64,000 nucleotides of DNA from Bifidobacterium saimiriisciurei (lineage in GTDB: Bacteria; Actinomycetota; Actinomycetes; Actinomycetales; Bifidobacteriaceae): contig NZ_WHZU01000001.1 in NCBI RefSeq assembly GCF_010667655.1, forward strand, positions 186,001 to 250,000, in the 5' to 3' direction. Below are positions 17,699 to 24,973 of this stretch, in pieces. Under the pieces are notes generated by a model that was not told where the DNA came from, did no database searches, and saw only the letters and a program-made list of their open reading frames with translations. Every line of letters starts with the position of its first letter. Position 1 is the first letter of the stretch. The translations under genes and the position numbers were made by a program.

Positions 17699-18589
17699 TC
17701 ACGCCAGCTGGGCGTCGAGCGGCAGGTTGTCGATGGCGTTCCGCGCGGCCACGAGCGCGTCCTTGAGCGGCGCGACCTCGGGGTACCAGCGGCGCTCCCA
17801 TTCGAGCGACAGCGGGCCGGTGTAGCCGCCGTTCTTCAGCAGACGGCAGCACTTGGCCAGCGGCACGCGGCCGGTGCCCTGCAGGACCGGGGTCTGGTCG
17901 CCGGGGAACGCGCAGTCCTTGATCTGCACGAGGCCGCGGCCGTTCGCGATGTACTGGCCGATGTATTCGAACGTGGTCACCGGGTCTTCGCCGACGCGCC
18001 ACGGGTGGGCGAGATCCCAGATGGAGCCGACGCGGTTGCCGGGGGCCAGACGGTCGATTTCGGCGTGGATCATGGCGTTGCGCTCGCCATTGGTGTGCGA
18101 GTCGTGGGTTTCGAGCAGCGGCTGCACGCCGAGCTTGTCGGCCAGCGGCAGGGCCTTGACGATGATGGCGGCGCCGCGCTTGGAGATGCCGGCGAGATTC
18201 TGGCCGTCGGGCAGGGCGAGACCGGGCAGGCGGTCGGGGGTCCAGCACGGGTCGAGCGGGGCGGTCGGGAACACGCGCACGTACTGGGCGCCGAGCACGT
18301 CGGCCATGTGCAGGCAGTGTTCGAGGCTTTCGAGCAGTTCGTCCTCGGTGCGGTCGGGGTTGCACACCTGCACGCGGGAGTCGACGGAGAAGATGGAGAC
18401 GTTGGCCTTTTCGGCGAGCTCGTCGCGCATGGCCTTGAGCTCGTCATCGGTGGAGGTCATGGTGAATTTCATTTCATCGCCGACCGCGACCTCGATCTTC
18501 GTAACACCGGTTTCAGTGAAGGTCTTCGCCAGTTCATCCATGGTGTCGTACGGCGCGCCGAGCGTGCTTGCAGCCAGTTCCCAAGCCAT
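17699..18589 (-). CDS. Sugar phosphate isomerase/epimerase-like TIM-barrel protein
   Basis: 296 residues, xylose-isomerase-like barrel, cytoplasmic. Recognisable segments: AQYVRVFPTAPLDPCW, QPLLETHDSHTNGERNAM (Glu and His for metal), GSIWDLAHPWRVGEDPV, VQIKDCAFPGD and GPLSLEWERRWYP. It resembles IolE/hydroxypyruvate-isomerase relatives but is clearly distinct from the paralogue at 4447-5289. It is the first gene of the unit that continues with GH28, GH36 and GH43, behind a LacI-type operator at 18722. The substrate is probably the sugar released by those hydrolases. Confidence 0.78.
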   Translation of the reverse strand: MAWELAASTLGAPYDTMDELAKTFTETGVTKIEVAVGDEMKFTMTSTDDELKAMRDELAEKANVSIFSVDSRVQVCNPDRTEDELLESLEHCLHMADVLGAQYVRVFPTAPLDPCWTPDRLPGLALPDGQNLAGISKRGAAIIVKALPLADKLGVQPLLETHDSHTNGERNAMIHAEIDRLAPGNRVGSIWDLAHPWRVGEDPVTTFEYIGQYIANGRGLVQIKDCAFPGDQTPVLQGTGRVPLAKCCRLLKNGGYTGPLSLEWERRWYPEVAPLKDALVAARNAIDNLPLDAQLA

Positions 18590-18721
18590 TGTCGCTTTCC
18601 TTTCCTAAGCCTCGTTGCTGAGGTATCGCAGGGCTTTGGGAAACATATGGTTCCGTCGGCCCCTATATCATCCATATCGGCCCATCGCGGCTCGTCGTCG
18701 TTTCTGACTCCCCGCCGTTTC

Positions 18722-18735
18722 TGAAACCGATTTCA
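18722..18735. promoter_or_regulatory. LacI-type operator TGAAACCGATTTCA
   Basis: A palindrome with one mismatch, 133 bp upstream of the isomerase that opens the GH28-GH36-GH43 unit. The identical sequence occurs at 23166. Confidence 0.75.
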
Positions 18736-18850
18736 AAAACAGTTTCAGTGTACACCAATCCACGCCCCGAAACAGCGGGTTTTGCGAAAATCGCCGTCGT
18801 ACGACGCCAACGCGAATCCCGCGCATGACACGCACAAACGCATAGCGTCG

Positions 18851-18991
18851 AGCGACCGGTGCACAAACAGCGACCGGTGCACACACACGATACAAAACCA
18901 CGACGCCCGGCGTCGACGCATGGCACGGAACGAATAATCACAACGAAATGTCGTTCCGTGCCAGAATTTCCTGGCACGGAACAGAAAAACA
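18851..18991. repeat. Direct and inverted repeats near the end of the nitroreductase gene
   Basis: GCGACCGGTGCACAAACA is repeated in tandem at 18851-18886. TGGCACGGAACGA (18920) pairs with TCGTTCCGTGCCA (18951) and a third copy TGGCACGGAACAG follows at 18972. The hairpin lies downstream of the minus-strand nitroreductase gene and may terminate it. Confidence 0.6.
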
Positions 18992-19012
18992 ACAATGAAA
19001 ACGACTCCCGTG

Positions 19013-19525
19013 TCACAGGTACGTGACAAGCTTGTCGATCGGCTTGCGACGCGCGTGTTTCGCCGACGGCTCGGCGTCGACGGCCGGATAGCCGAGGTCG
19101 AGCATGGCAACGACCCGCTCCTTGTCGGCCAGTCCGAACGCTTCACGCACCTTGTCGGGGTCGAACACGTTGACCCAGCAGCTTCCGACGCCGCAGTCCG
19201 TGGCGGCGAGCATCATCTGCGTGGTGGCGATGGACGCGTCCTCCACGCCGGAATCGTATCTGCCGCCCGGATATTCGAACACGTCGGTCATGTCGTACGT
19301 GACCATCAGCACGGTCGGCGCGCCATACCGGCATTCCGACAGTTCGTCGACCTTGGCGAGTCCCTCCGCCGAACGGATGACGTACACATGCTGCTCCTGC
19401 TGGTCGACCGACGTCGGCGCCAGACGACCGGCCTCGAGAATCGCATCCAAATCGGATTGCGCGACCTGCCGCGCATCATACTTCCGGCATGCATACCGCC
19501 GCGCAATCACATCGTTGAATTCCAT
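19013..19525 (-). CDS. Nitroreductase-family FMN-dependent oxidoreductase
   Basis: 170 residues, the short nitroreductase type. RRYACRKYDARQV (phosphate-binding Arg residues), EAGRLAPTSVDQQE and DCGVGSCWVNVFDPDKVREAFGL are diagnostic. Cytoplasmic FMN enzyme that uses NAD(P)H; natural substrates of this branch are mostly unknown. It sits between the isomerase operon and a LacI gene, 58 bp downstream of the latter, and could be cotranscribed with it, but a link to sugar metabolism is not evident. Confidence 0.85.
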   Translation of the reverse strand: MEFNDVIARRYACRKYDARQVAQSDLDAILEAGRLAPTSVDQQEQHVYVIRSAEGLAKVDELSECRYGAPTVLMVTYDMTDVFEYPGGRYDSGVEDASIATTQMMLAATDCGVGSCWVNVFDPDKVREAFGLADKERVVAMLDLGYPAVDAEPSAKHARRKPIDKLVTYL

Positions 19526-19583
19526 CGTGCATATCCCCTTCCATCGCCATTCCGACGATTCCGGGACCCACTATAGGCGCGGA

Positions 19584-20606
19584 TTACTGCGCGGAATCGC
19601 GCACGATCATACGGCCCTGCACGGTCTCGAGTCGCGACTGCGGCGGCTCCTCGCCGGCGCGCTTGGCCTGGATCTGCTCGTAGAGCATGGCGAAGGCGCG
19701 TTCGCCCATCTCGTTGAAGTTCTGCCGATAGCTGGTGAGCGCCGGCTTCCACAGGGGCGCGAACTGGCGGTCGTCGAATCCGACGACGCTCACGTCCTCG
19801 GGCACGCTGCGCCCCTCCTCGCGCAGGCCGTTGATGACGGCGATGGCGGTCTCGTCGTTGCCGGCGAACACGGCGGTCACGTCGTCGCGGCGGCCGAGCG
19901 CGCGACCGGCCTCGACGGCCTCCTGCAGATCGGCGGCCGAAACCCGCAGAATCTCGGGAATGGGCGCGCCGGCCTCGGTGAGGGCGTCACGCCAGCCGTT
20001 GGTGCGGGTGTTGCTGCTCGGGCCTTCGGCGCGCGCCACGTGATAGACGGTCTTGTGGCCATGGCCGAGCAGGTATTTCGTCATCTCCCTGCCGCCCTCG
20101 CGTTCGGAGTTGATGACCTGATACGGGCCCTCCCCCGCGTTGCCGCCGACGATGACCAGCGGCATGCCGTCGGGGATGTAGCGCAGCGCCTCGGCGCCGG
20201 CATGGTCGTATTCGTAGACGATGACGCCGGCGGGGTTGGAGCCGAGCGCCATCTGCACCATCTGCTGCACGTCGTCGATGTGGTGTTCGCTCAGCGTGGT
20301 GACGCCGAACAGGTAGTTCTTCGACTGCGCACCGCGTTCCACACCGATATTCGTCATGTTGGTGGAGAACGTGCCGGAGTTCGTGGCGAACACCATGACG
20401 GAGTCCATCTCCTTGTTCGCCAGTGCGCGGGCGACGATGCTCGGCTTGTATCCGAGCAGTTTGATGGCCTGCGCGATGCGCTTGCGCTTCTCCTCGTTCA
20501 CGTTGGCGGTGCCGTTGAGGTATCGGGAGACGGTGGGCGCCGAGACTCCGGCGAGTTTGGCGACGTCCTTGATCACCGGCGTGCTGCGTTGCGCGTTCCT
20601 GGCCAT
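19584..20606 (-). CDS. LacI-family transcriptional regulator
   Basis: 340 residues. The N-terminal helix-turn-helix is VIKDVAKLAGVSAPTVSRYL, with the hinge helix KPSIVARALA, then a periplasmic-binding-like effector domain with VIVYEYDHAGAE and SVVGFDDRQFAPLWKPALTS. AAGGAG precedes the ATG. It lies between the isomerase/glycosidase operon and the AGE/hydroxyacid dehydrogenase genes and probably controls at least the adjacent units through the TGAAACCGATTTCA sites. A TGAAATCATTTCA palindrome 70 bp upstream suggests autoregulation. Confidence 0.92.
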   Translation of the reverse strand: MARNAQRSTPVIKDVAKLAGVSAPTVSRYLNGTANVNEEKRKRIAQAIKLLGYKPSIVARALANKEMDSVMVFATNSGTFSTNMTNIGVERGAQSKNYLFGVTTLSEHHIDDVQQMVQMALGSNPAGVIVYEYDHAGAEALRYIPDGMPLVIVGGNAGEGPYQVINSEREGGREMTKYLLGHGHKTVYHVARAEGPSSNTRTNGWRDALTEAGAPIPEILRVSAADLQEAVEAGRALGRRDDVTAVFAGNDETAIAVINGLREEGRSVPEDVSVVGFDDRQFAPLWKPALTSYRQNFNEMGERAFAMLYEQIQAKRAGEEPPQSRLETVQGRMIVRDSAQ

Positions 20607-20666
20607 GGTTGTGGACTCCTTGGATGATATATGCCGTCATACGGCGGCGGTACTGCATTCATGACC

Positions 20667-20700
20667 GTCGGCATGAAATCATTTCAGATTCCATGCCGAC
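20667..20700. promoter_or_regulatory. Nested palindrome upstream of LacI gene (operator TGAAATCATTTCA)
   Basis: TGAAATCATTTCA (20674-20686) lies within a larger inverted repeat GTCGGCATG...CATGCCGAC. It is between the LacI gene and the AGE gene and may also act as the end of the AGE transcript. Confidence 0.6.
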
Positions 20701-20765
20701 GATTGGAATGTGGCTTATTATTTCAAGCCATGCTGACATGACCGACAGTCATGTAAGCGATTGCC

Positions 20766-22010
20766 TCACGCTTCCTTGGCGGCGAGCGATGCCTTCAGCG
20801 CCGGGGCGACGGAGACGGCCGGGTCGAGCAGCGGGATGAGCGTGGCCTGCGTGGCGTGGTACAGGTCGGACTTGCCGGGCCACACGGTGGTGAGCACGTG
20901 GTTGTCCTTGTCGAGCTGGTGGAACCACGAACCCTTCTCGTGGTCGACGAGGTATTCGTCGATGTACTGCCAGAACCTCGCGTACCAGTCCTTGTACTCC
21001 TGCTTGCCGGTGACCTTGGCGAGCGTGGCGGAGGCGTTGACGGCCTCGGCGAGCGTCCAGTGCATGCGGTCGGTGACCACGGGGTTGCCGTCCCAGTCGG
21101 TGGTGTAGGCCAGTCCGATGGTGCCGTCGCGGTTCCATGCGTCTTCGAGCGCGCGGTTGAACAGATGCTCGGCGGCGTCGACGAGCGCCTTCCTGCCGGC
21201 GTCGTCACGGTCGGAGCTCAGCGCGTACTGGGTGATGAGTCGCGACCATTCGATGCCGTGGCCGGGGGTGGCGCCGAACGGCTTGAACTGGTCGTCGGGC
21301 TTGTCGCGGTTGCAGTCGAGGTCGGGCTGCCAGTCCTCGTTGAAGTGCTCGGGGATGCGCCACTCGTTGTTGGCGGCCCAGTCCACCACATGGTCGATGA
21401 TGCGTCCCGCGCGACGGCGGTACTCCTCGTCGCCGGTCACGTCGGCCACGGCGAGGAAAGCCTCGGTGGTGTGCATGTTGGCGTTGAGGCCACGGTACGG
21501 GTCGAGCTTGGTGAACTCGGTGTTCCACGTGTCCACGGCCAGGCCGATCTCGTCGTCCCAGAAGTGCTTGTTGTAGGCATCCAGCGCCTTCTCCAGCAGT
21601 TCGGGGCCCTTCGGACGGCCGATCAGCGTGGCGGACGTGCCTGCGAGGATCACGAAGGCGTGGGCGTAGCAGATCTTGTCGGGCGCGGGCTTGCCGTCCC
21701 ACGTGATCTCGGGGTACCAGCCGCCGTTGGCGTCGTCGTGCAGATGGCCGAGCAGGCCTTCCACAGCGGCGTCGACCAGTTCCTCGGAACCGGGGTGGCC
21801 GAGCAGGGTGCCCAGCGAGTACACGTGCGCCATACGGCAGGTGATCCACGTCTGGATGCCGTGCGAGGGGTCGGGGTTGCCTTCGTTGTCGAGCCAGGCG
21901 GAGCCGCCGCCGGGCGCGGGGAACCTGTGGCCGAAGCCGAGCAGGTTCTCGGTCTCGCGCTTGAGCAGCGCGCGGTTCTCGTCGGTGCCGTATTCGTATT
22001 TCTTATCCAT
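20766..22010 (-). CDS. N-acylglucosamine 2-epimerase (AGE) family sugar epimerase/isomerase
   Basis: 414 residues, an (alpha/alpha)6 barrel. HTTEAFLAVADVTGDEEY, RIPEHFNEDWQPD and FGATPGHGIEWSRL carry the His and Glu residues that define AGE/YihS-type aldose-ketose isomerases and 2-epimerases. No signal peptide. Relatives act on mannose, N-acylglucosamine, cellobiose or sulfoquinovose, so the substrate cannot be deduced. It is cotranscribed with a 2-hydroxyacid dehydrogenase (21 bp apart), behind LacI-type operators. Confidence 0.85.
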   Translation of the reverse strand: MDKKYEYGTDENRALLKRETENLLGFGHRFPAPGGGSAWLDNEGNPDPSHGIQTWITCRMAHVYSLGTLLGHPGSEELVDAAVEGLLGHLHDDANGGWYPEITWDGKPAPDKICYAHAFVILAGTSATLIGRPKGPELLEKALDAYNKHFWDDEIGLAVDTWNTEFTKLDPYRGLNANMHTTEAFLAVADVTGDEEYRRRAGRIIDHVVDWAANNEWRIPEHFNEDWQPDLDCNRDKPDDQFKPFGATPGHGIEWSRLITQYALSSDRDDAGRKALVDAAEHLFNRALEDAWNRDGTIGLAYTTDWDGNPVVTDRMHWTLAEAVNASATLAKVTGKQEYKDWYARFWQYIDEYLVDHEKGSWFHQLDKDNHVLTTVWPGKSDLYHATQATLIPLLDPAVSVAPALKASLAAKEA

Positions 22011-22031
22011 GACGGAAACGCTCCTGTCCGG

Positions 22032-23048
22032 TCAGGCCAGCGGGTTGGCTTCGAAGTGGATCGGCGGCTCGCCGGCGGCGATGTGCTCGAACTCGGCGAG
22101 CACGGAGGCGCCCATGCGGTTGAGGTCGCAGCCCATGGAGCCGGCGATGTGCGGGGTGAGCACCACGTTCGGCAGGTCCCACAGCGGGCTGTCGGCGGGC
22201 AGCGGCTCCTCCGGGTCGGTCACGTCGAGCACGGCGCGGATGCGGCCGGAAACGAGCTCCTTCTCGAGCGCCTTGTGGTCGATGACGATGCCGCGGGCGG
22301 AGTTGAGCAGCAGGGCGCCGTCCTTCATGAGGCCGAGCTCGTGCTCGCCGATCATGCCGGCGGTCTGAGGGATGCCGGGCGTGTGGATGGAGACGATGTC
22401 GGACTCGCGGAACACCGTGTCGAGGTCGACCTTCTTGGCGCCGTACTCGGCGGCCTCCTCGTCGGTGAGGTGGCGGCTCCAGGCGATGACGTTGAAGTCG
22501 AACGGCTTGAGCATCTCCATGAAGTCGCGGGCGATCTGCGCGGTGGCGGTCACGATGCCGATGGTCTTGCCGTAGGTGCCGGCGTCGGCGTAGTTGACCT
22601 CACGGTTGATGTAGGCGCGGGATTCGCCGTACTGGTGCTGGGAGAGCGTGTAGTCCTTGCTTTCGAGCAGGGCCACGCCGAGGCAGTATTCGGCCACGGG
22701 GATGGAGTTGGCGGCCTGCACGTTGGTGGCGAAGATGCCGCGTTCCTTGGCGATCTTGCGGGCCTCGTCGGTCAGGCCCTTGTAGGCGACGCCCTGGGCG
22801 GCGATGATGCCCTTGAGCTTCGGCATGTTGTTCAGCGCCTCGGCGGTGACCTGCGGGGCCTCCCAGCCGTACCACAGGTAGTCGGCGTCCTTCATGCGCT
22901 CGAGCGCGGCGGGGTCGGAGAAGTCGGTGATCTCGGTGTGCTGCTCGATGTTGGCGATCTCGTGCAGACGCTTCCACATGGGCTCCGTCAGCAGCTTCTC
23001 GGGCAGGCCGGGCTTGATGGACATGACGACGTTGAATTTCTCGGACAT
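22032..23048 (-). CDS. D-isomer-specific 2-hydroxyacid dehydrogenase-like protein with altered cofactor loop
   Basis: 338 residues from the ATG at 23048 (AAAGGAG four bases upstream). The catalytic triad segments are normal: LLNSARGIVIDHKAL (Arg), DVTDPEEPLP (Glu) and LTPHIAGS (His). The glycine-rich loop, normally GxGxxG, reads GIVTATAQIARD, so the usual glycines are missing. The enzyme probably reduces or oxidises a 2-keto acid in the same pathway as the neighbouring AGE-family enzyme. The changed loop may mean altered cofactor preference or lost activity. Confidence 0.8.
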   Translation of the reverse strand: MSEKFNVVMSIKPGLPEKLLTEPMWKRLHEIANIEQHTEITDFSDPAALERMKDADYLWYGWEAPQVTAEALNNMPKLKGIIAAQGVAYKGLTDEARKIAKERGIFATNVQAANSIPVAEYCLGVALLESKDYTLSQHQYGESRAYINREVNYADAGTYGKTIGIVTATAQIARDFMEMLKPFDFNVIAWSRHLTDEEAAEYGAKKVDLDTVFRESDIVSIHTPGIPQTAGMIGEHELGLMKDGALLLNSARGIVIDHKALEKELVSGRIRAVLDVTDPEEPLPADSPLWDLPNVVLTPHIAGSMGCDLNRMGASVLAEFEHIAAGEPPIHFEANPLA

Positions 23049-23089
23049 GACGCTCCTTTGCAATGTCGTTTCACCGGACGGTCATTTTT

Positions 23090-23179
23090 TGAAATTGATT
23101 TCTTACAATCAATTCTCTTTCCGCCTTGAAAACACTGTGTTCTGCGATTTTCATGAATTATTATATGAAACCGATTTCA
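23090..23179. promoter_or_regulatory. Two LacI-type operators upstream of the hydroxyacid dehydrogenase gene
   Basis: TGAAATTGATTTCT at 23090-23103 and TGAAACCGATTTCA at 23166-23179, about 40 and 120 bp upstream of the ATG. A pair at this spacing fits looping repression by a LacI-type tetramer or two dimers. Confidence 0.7.
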
Positions 23180-23302
23180 GAATTGCAAACGCGACACGTC
23201 GCCGTCGTCGAATCATCGAGGACCAGTCTCCATTCCGACGGTTTGCGCAGGGAAGCCCCCCAGAACGCGGGAAAGCATGCGGAAATGCCGGCGGCGCCCG
23301 TT

Positions 23303-24889
23303 TCAGACGTGCACGTCGGCCGCGTATTCGCCGACATGCACGTTCAGTTCGCCCAACGTGCGGCATGGGCGCCCGCCACGCGTCACATCGACGAACCGCA
23401 CATTCCTCACCATGCGCGCCCCGTCGAAGCCCGCGATAAGCGACGGCTCCTCCCCCGAACCATCGGCGATCTCCACGTTTTCCACCGTCACATGCTCGAC
23501 GCCGCGGCCGGGGATGGGATTGTAGTCGGGGTTTTGCCTCACGCGGAAGTCGAACACGCGGCCATGGCGGAACGATTCGACGCGGACGCCGCGGTAGGCG
23601 ATGTCTCTCGCAAGGTTGCCGTCGCCCACGTTGATGGCCATGACTCCGAGGTATCCGGGCTGGTATTCGTTGTGTTCGAGCACGTCGATGTTCTCGAACG
23701 CCACGTTCTCGATGATGTCGCCCCCATGCAGGTAGTCGCCGTGGGTGCCGATCATCGTCGGATGCGCCACGTCGGACCACAGCACGCAGTCGCGCACGGC
23801 GACGTTTCGGGTGTCGCCCCGATATTCCCAACGGCTGCCGTAGATGGCGATGCAGTCGTCGGAGGTACGAAGGAAGCACCGTTCGATGGTCACGTCGGAG
23901 CACGACATCATGTCGATGCCGTCGCTCCATCCTTCGCAGCTGAACGATTTGAGGTCGCGGATGACAACGTCGCGGGACGAGCCGAGCATCACCGTGTAGT
24001 GCGGCGGGTTGATGCAGCAGATGCCGGCGATCTCCACGTTTCGCGAATTCGCGACGGCGATGGCGCAGGTGCCGGCGAAGCGCTTGAAGTCGGCGAGATG
24101 GAGGATGCCGCGGCCCATGACGCGCACGTCCTCGGCACAGTCGACGCGCAGCGCGCCCTCGACCACGGCCCCGCCTTCCAGAATCAGCGTGGTGTGCGAC
24201 GGCAGGTTCATCACGCCGTCCTCGATGAGGTAATGCCCCGGCTTCACTCGGATGACGAGTCTGCGGTCGGGCTCGATGGATGACGGGGCTTCATTGAAGT
24301 CGCCCGTATCATCGGCAGTTACATCGTCGGCATCGTCGCCGCAGAACCGCGTGCCGTCGAGATAGCCGGCGTCGAGAGGACGGCCCCGGCGGATGTTCTC
24401 CAGTTGCAGCAGCACATCCCGCCCCAATGTATTCGGCCCGTCCATGCGCCCCTCCACGACGACGTCGGCCTTGTCGCCGGGACGTTCCAGCGCGTCGACG
24501 TCCGCGATGGAGCCGGCGAAGAGATGAAGATTATGACGACGGTCGCAGTTGAGCTCCACCGACAGGTTCGCCGGCCGGTCGAGCCGGAACGCCACCCTCC
24601 GCGGCTCCACTTGCGGGGCAATGCCCAAGACAAGCGGTCGGATGTCCGCCGTATAGCAGTACCACCAGCCGGGACGTGTGACCTCGACCTCCACGACGCC
24701 TTCGAAGTCGAAGTACGCCATCGACGCCTCGGAGACGTCGTGCATATCGACCTTCACGCGGTATGTGGGCACCTCATGCCATGCATCGTCGCCGACGGTT
24801 CGCACGCGCACGATCAGATCGTGCTGCAATACGGCGCCTGCGGGCACCGGATACATACGAATCGTGGAATCATCGGAAGACGGAATCAT
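23303..24889 (-). CDS. GH28-like beta-helix glycosidase with N-terminal beta-sandwich
   Basis: 528 residues, no signal peptide. The first 180 residues form a separate domain (IVRVRTVGDDAW, PGWWYCYTADIRPLVLGI). The beta-helix then shows GH28-type segments EGWSDGIDMMSC, FLRTSDDCIAIYG (paired Asp) and TMIGTHGDYL (His). The second GH28-type gene of the island; this domain layout is known from proteins acting on galacturonide or rhamnogalacturonide. CAGGAG precedes the ATG. Upstream lies the terminator of the anchored lyase-like gene, so its own promoter should be in the 84-bp spacer. Confidence 0.75.
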   Translation of the reverse strand: MIPSSDDSTIRMYPVPAGAVLQHDLIVRVRTVGDDAWHEVPTYRVKVDMHDVSEASMAYFDFEGVVEVEVTRPGWWYCYTADIRPLVLGIAPQVEPRRVAFRLDRPANLSVELNCDRRHNLHLFAGSIADVDALERPGDKADVVVEGRMDGPNTLGRDVLLQLENIRRGRPLDAGYLDGTRFCGDDADDVTADDTGDFNEAPSSIEPDRRLVIRVKPGHYLIEDGVMNLPSHTTLILEGGAVVEGALRVDCAEDVRVMGRGILHLADFKRFAGTCAIAVANSRNVEIAGICCINPPHYTVMLGSSRDVVIRDLKSFSCEGWSDGIDMMSCSDVTIERCFLRTSDDCIAIYGSRWEYRGDTRNVAVRDCVLWSDVAHPTMIGTHGDYLHGGDIIENVAFENIDVLEHNEYQPGYLGVMAINVGDGNLARDIAYRGVRVESFRHGRVFDFRVRQNPDYNPIPGRGVEHVTVENVEIADGSGEEPSLIAGFDGARMVRNVRFVDVTRGGRPCRTLGELNVHVGEYAADVHV

Positions 24890-24917
24890 GACGGCCTGCT
24901 CCTGTCAATAATCAATC

Positions 24918-24955
24918 GGAAAAATGATGGACGGCCCCGTTCGGGAGCCGTCCAT
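24918..24955 (-). terminator. Terminator of the anchored lyase-like gene
   Basis: GATGGACGGC and GCCGTCCATC form a 10-bp stem, with ATTTTTCC following on the minus strand. It lies about 20 bp after the stop of the 3.4-kb gene. Confidence 0.88.
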
Positions 24956-24973
24956 CAGGGGAATCACCGGGAA

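Noticed and set aside
20766..22010. Unsaturated glucuronyl hydrolase (GH88/GH105), which would suit a lyase pathway
   Set aside because: The fold is similar, but HTTEAF and TPGHGIEWSRL are AGE/YihS-type motifs and the Asp pair typical of GH88/105 is not evident.
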